This document shows positions 4,711-6,198 of a DNA stretch of 6,198 nucleotides, piece by piece. Where the stretch lies: positions 2,024 to 8,221 of the forward strand of contig JALTAS010000196.1 in assembly GCA_027058925.1 (NCBI GenBank). The letters run 5' to 3'. The stretch is from Persephonella sp. Its GTDB lineage: Bacteria; Aquificota; Aquificia; Aquificales; Hydrogenothermaceae. Numbering within the stretch: position 1 is the stretch's first letter; each line of letters starts with the position of its first letter. The notes under the pieces were generated by a model. It saw only the letters and a list, made by a program, of their open reading frames with translations, was not told where the DNA came from and ran no database searches. Both the position numbers and the translations under genes were made by a program.

Positions 4711-6120
4711 TTATTTTTTAGTTTTTAGTATAGGCATAACTGTAAATATTTTAGATCCGCCTCTCTGGATGAATAGAAGAACAGAATCTCTACCTTTTTT
4801 CTCAGCTTTTCTGATCTCTTTCCAGAAGTCCTGCGCTGATCTTACAGGTTTTCTGTTAATTGTGAGAATTACATCTCCTGTTCTTATTCCCGCTTCTTCA
4901 GCAACAGATCCGTATTTCACACCTAAAACAAAAACCCCATAAGGAACTTTTGGAATTCTGTATCTTTCAACAAGATCAGGAGTTATATCTTTTACTATTA
5001 TACCGTATTTTGCTTCCATTTCCTGCATATTTGCAGATGAGACTTCCTCTCCTTCCCAGGATCCTGTTTTGACATATATATCTTTTTTCTTTCCGTTCCT
5101 TATTACTGTAATTTTTATTTTTGTTCCTGGAGGGTTTCTCATTACATATTTCTGGAGCTGGGAAATTTTTGAAACAGGTTTGTCATTTACTGCAATAATT
5201 ATGTCTCCAGATTTAATGCCTGCTTTTTCTGCAGGTCCCCCCTTCACTACCTGTGCAACGAGTACACCTTTTTTGACGCCAAAATGTTTTGCAAGCTCAG
5301 GAGTCAGGGGCTGTATAACAACACCTATTTTACTTCTTTTGACTTTACCGTATTTTAGGATCTGATCCATAACCCATTTTGCCTGATTAATAGGGACTGC
5401 AAAGCCAAGACCCTGCGCTCCCATTATAATAGCCGTGTTTATACCAACAACCTCACCTTTAAGGTTTATCAGCGGTCCTCCAGAGTTTCCCGGATTTATA
5501 GCTGCATCTGTCTGTATAAAACCCTCTCCAGGATGCCCGGGCATTTCCCTGTCAAGGGCAGAAACGATACCCATGGTTACAGTTCCTGTTAAACCGAGAG
5601 GACTTCCAATAGCGATTACCGTTGTTCCCGGCTTTAACCTGTCTGAATCTCCTAACTGTAGCTTATGTTTTTCAGCAAATTTTTCTATTCCTTCTTTAAA
5701 AGGAACAGCGATAACAGCCACATCGCTCATCTTATCTGTTCCTATGATCTTGGCATCAATCACAACATCATTCTTAAACTGAACCTTTATGTTCTGGGCA
5801 TTCTCAACAACATGATTGTTTGTCAGAAGATAAACGAGCTTTTTTTCGTGATCAACTTTCACAATAAATCCCGATCCAAGCCCTTCCTGTCTTTCTTTGA
5901 ACTCAGGTACATTCGGAACACCAAAAAAGTCACCAAAGGGGCTTCCTGCAAAAGGGTTAACAACTTTTACCTCTTTTATAGTAAAGATTGTCGCAACTCC
6001 AGGGGAAACTTTCTCAACGAGCTTTATCCTTTCTTCCTCAATCTGCTGCATCAAAGATGTTCCGTAAGACAAATTAAGAACAAAAAGTAAAGGAAGGAGC
6101 ATATAAACAAACCTTTTCAT
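4711..6120 (-). CDS. degP: DegP/HtrA-type periplasmic serine protease with two PDZ domains
   Basis: This is a 469-residue, secreted HtrA-family protease/chaperone for misfolded envelope proteins. The N-terminus MKRFVYMLLPLLFVLNLSYG is a signal peptide (positive start, hydrophobic core) with probable cleavage after G20; there is no lipobox Cys. The trypsin-like domain holds the full triad: H103 in TNNHVV, D133 in SDVAVI and S213 in GNSGGPL, with GLGSGFI at 80-86. The LA-loop region (about 57-80, with PFGDFF) is short, more like DegQ/DegS-type than the long loop of E. coli DegP. PDZ1 spans about 261-350 (IGVVIQPLTPELAKHFG, with GGPAEKAGIKSGDII) and PDZ2 about 371-465 (GSVAEEAGIRTGDVI). Two PDZ domains indicate the DegP/DegQ architecture, not DegS. 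The start is fixed by GGAGG 8 bases upstream. It is monocistronic as judged by the terminator after it; an upstream promoter is only partly inside the window. Confidence 0.95.
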   Translation of the reverse strand: MKRFVYMLLPLLFVLNLSYGTSLMQQIEEERIKLVEKVSPGVATIFTIKEVKVVNPFAGSPFGDFFGVPNVPEFKERQEGLGSGFIVKVDHEKKLVYLLTNNHVVENAQNIKVQFKNDVVIDAKIIGTDKMSDVAVIAVPFKEGIEKFAEKHKLQLGDSDRLKPGTTVIAIGSPLGLTGTVTMGIVSALDREMPGHPGEGFIQTDAAINPGNSGGPLINLKGEVVGINTAIIMGAQGLGFAVPINQAKWVMDQILKYGKVKRSKIGVVIQPLTPELAKHFGVKKGVLVAQVVKGGPAEKAGIKSGDIIIAVNDKPVSKISQLQKYVMRNPPGTKIKITVIRNGKKKDIYVKTGSWEGEEVSSANMQEMEAKYGIIVKDITPDLVERYRIPKVPYGVFVLGVKYGSVAEEAGIRTGDVILTINRKPVRSAQDFWKEIRKAEKKGRDSVLLFIQRGGSKIFTVMPILKTKK

Positions 6121-6128
6121 TTAAAAAT

Positions 6129-6147
6129 CCTCCAATGGTATTATTGG
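6129..6147 (-). promoter_or_regulatory. Ribosome binding site of degP with adjoining small inverted repeat
   Basis: On the minus strand, GGAGG (6133-6129) precedes the degP ATG by 8 bases. CCAAT (6147-6143) and ATTGG (6136-6132) form a 5-bp inverted repeat whose second arm contains the first GG of that site. The stem is short and weak, so structural control is only a possibility. Confidence 0.4.
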
Positions 6148-6149
6148 TT

Positions 6150-6179
6150 ATTAATCTAATACTACAATCGCCTTGTGAA
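6150..6179 (-). promoter_or_regulatory. Weak promoter candidate for degP
   Basis: On the minus strand, TTCACA (6179-6174; 5 of 6 to TTGACA) is followed 18 bases later by ATTAAT (6155-6150; 4 of 6 to TATAAT). The match is weak and no clear heat-shock or envelope-stress element is recognised. The rest of the upstream region is cut by the window end. Confidence 0.25.
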
Positions 6180-6198
6180 AATACGGTGAAAGAAATTA

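Noticed and set aside
4732..4741. TTTACA (minus strand, 4746-4741) as -35 for a nadD promoter with TATACT (4732-4727)
   Set aside because: The two boxes are only 8 bases apart, far below the usual 16-18.
5069..6090. Three plus-strand frames (5069-5365, 5435-5782, 5665-6090)
   Set aside because: All are antisense to the degP protease, whose triad and PDZ domains account for this DNA.

Overview
The window reads as a piece of a bacterial chromosome, probably from a thermophilic sulfur-oxidising Aquificota of the Persephonella/Hydrogenothermaceae kind. This is inference from three things: AT-rich DNA, proteins rich in Lys, Glu and Ile, and a membrane-type sulfide:quinone oxidoreductase (SQR) beside ordinary housekeeping genes. 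No mobile element, CRISPR array, tRNA or rRNA is visible.

Layout. (1) Positions 2-2068, + strand: two very AT-rich genes from a surface-polysaccharide or glycosylation cluster. The first is the 3' part of a GT2 glycosyltransferase whose start lies outside the window. The second is a glycosyltransferase-like protein with a degraded nucleotide-sugar motif and a helical, TPR-like C-terminal half. They are 12 bp apart and look like one operon. (2) Positions 2069-2182: an AT-rich promoter region with a consensus -10 box buried in a perfect 11-bp inverted repeat. (3) Positions 2183-3776: SQR, then a small gene for a 40-residue, strongly cationic amphipathic protein with an excellent ribosome binding site, then a strong UUCG-tetraloop terminator. 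(4) Positions 3775-6120, - strand, convergent with SQR: a DegP/HtrA periplasmic protease, a terminator, nadD (nicotinate mononucleotide adenylyltransferase) and clpS (N-degron adaptor), the last two separated by 2 bp.

How they work together. SQR oxidises sulfide and feeds electrons to the quinone pool; the 40-residue protein is translated right behind it and may be a membrane-associated partner. On the other strand, DegP handles envelope protein quality control, ClpS delivers cytoplasmic substrates to a Clp protease, and NadD makes NAD precursor. DegP and the nadD-clpS pair are separated only by a 37-bp gap filled by a terminator hairpin, so nadD needs either readthrough or a promoter inside the end of the protease gene.

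The most useful new items are the unlabelled 40-residue SQR companion, the dyad at the SQR promoter, the catalytically doubtful glycosyltransferase-like protein, the changed pocket residues in ClpS and the terminator just ahead of nadD.
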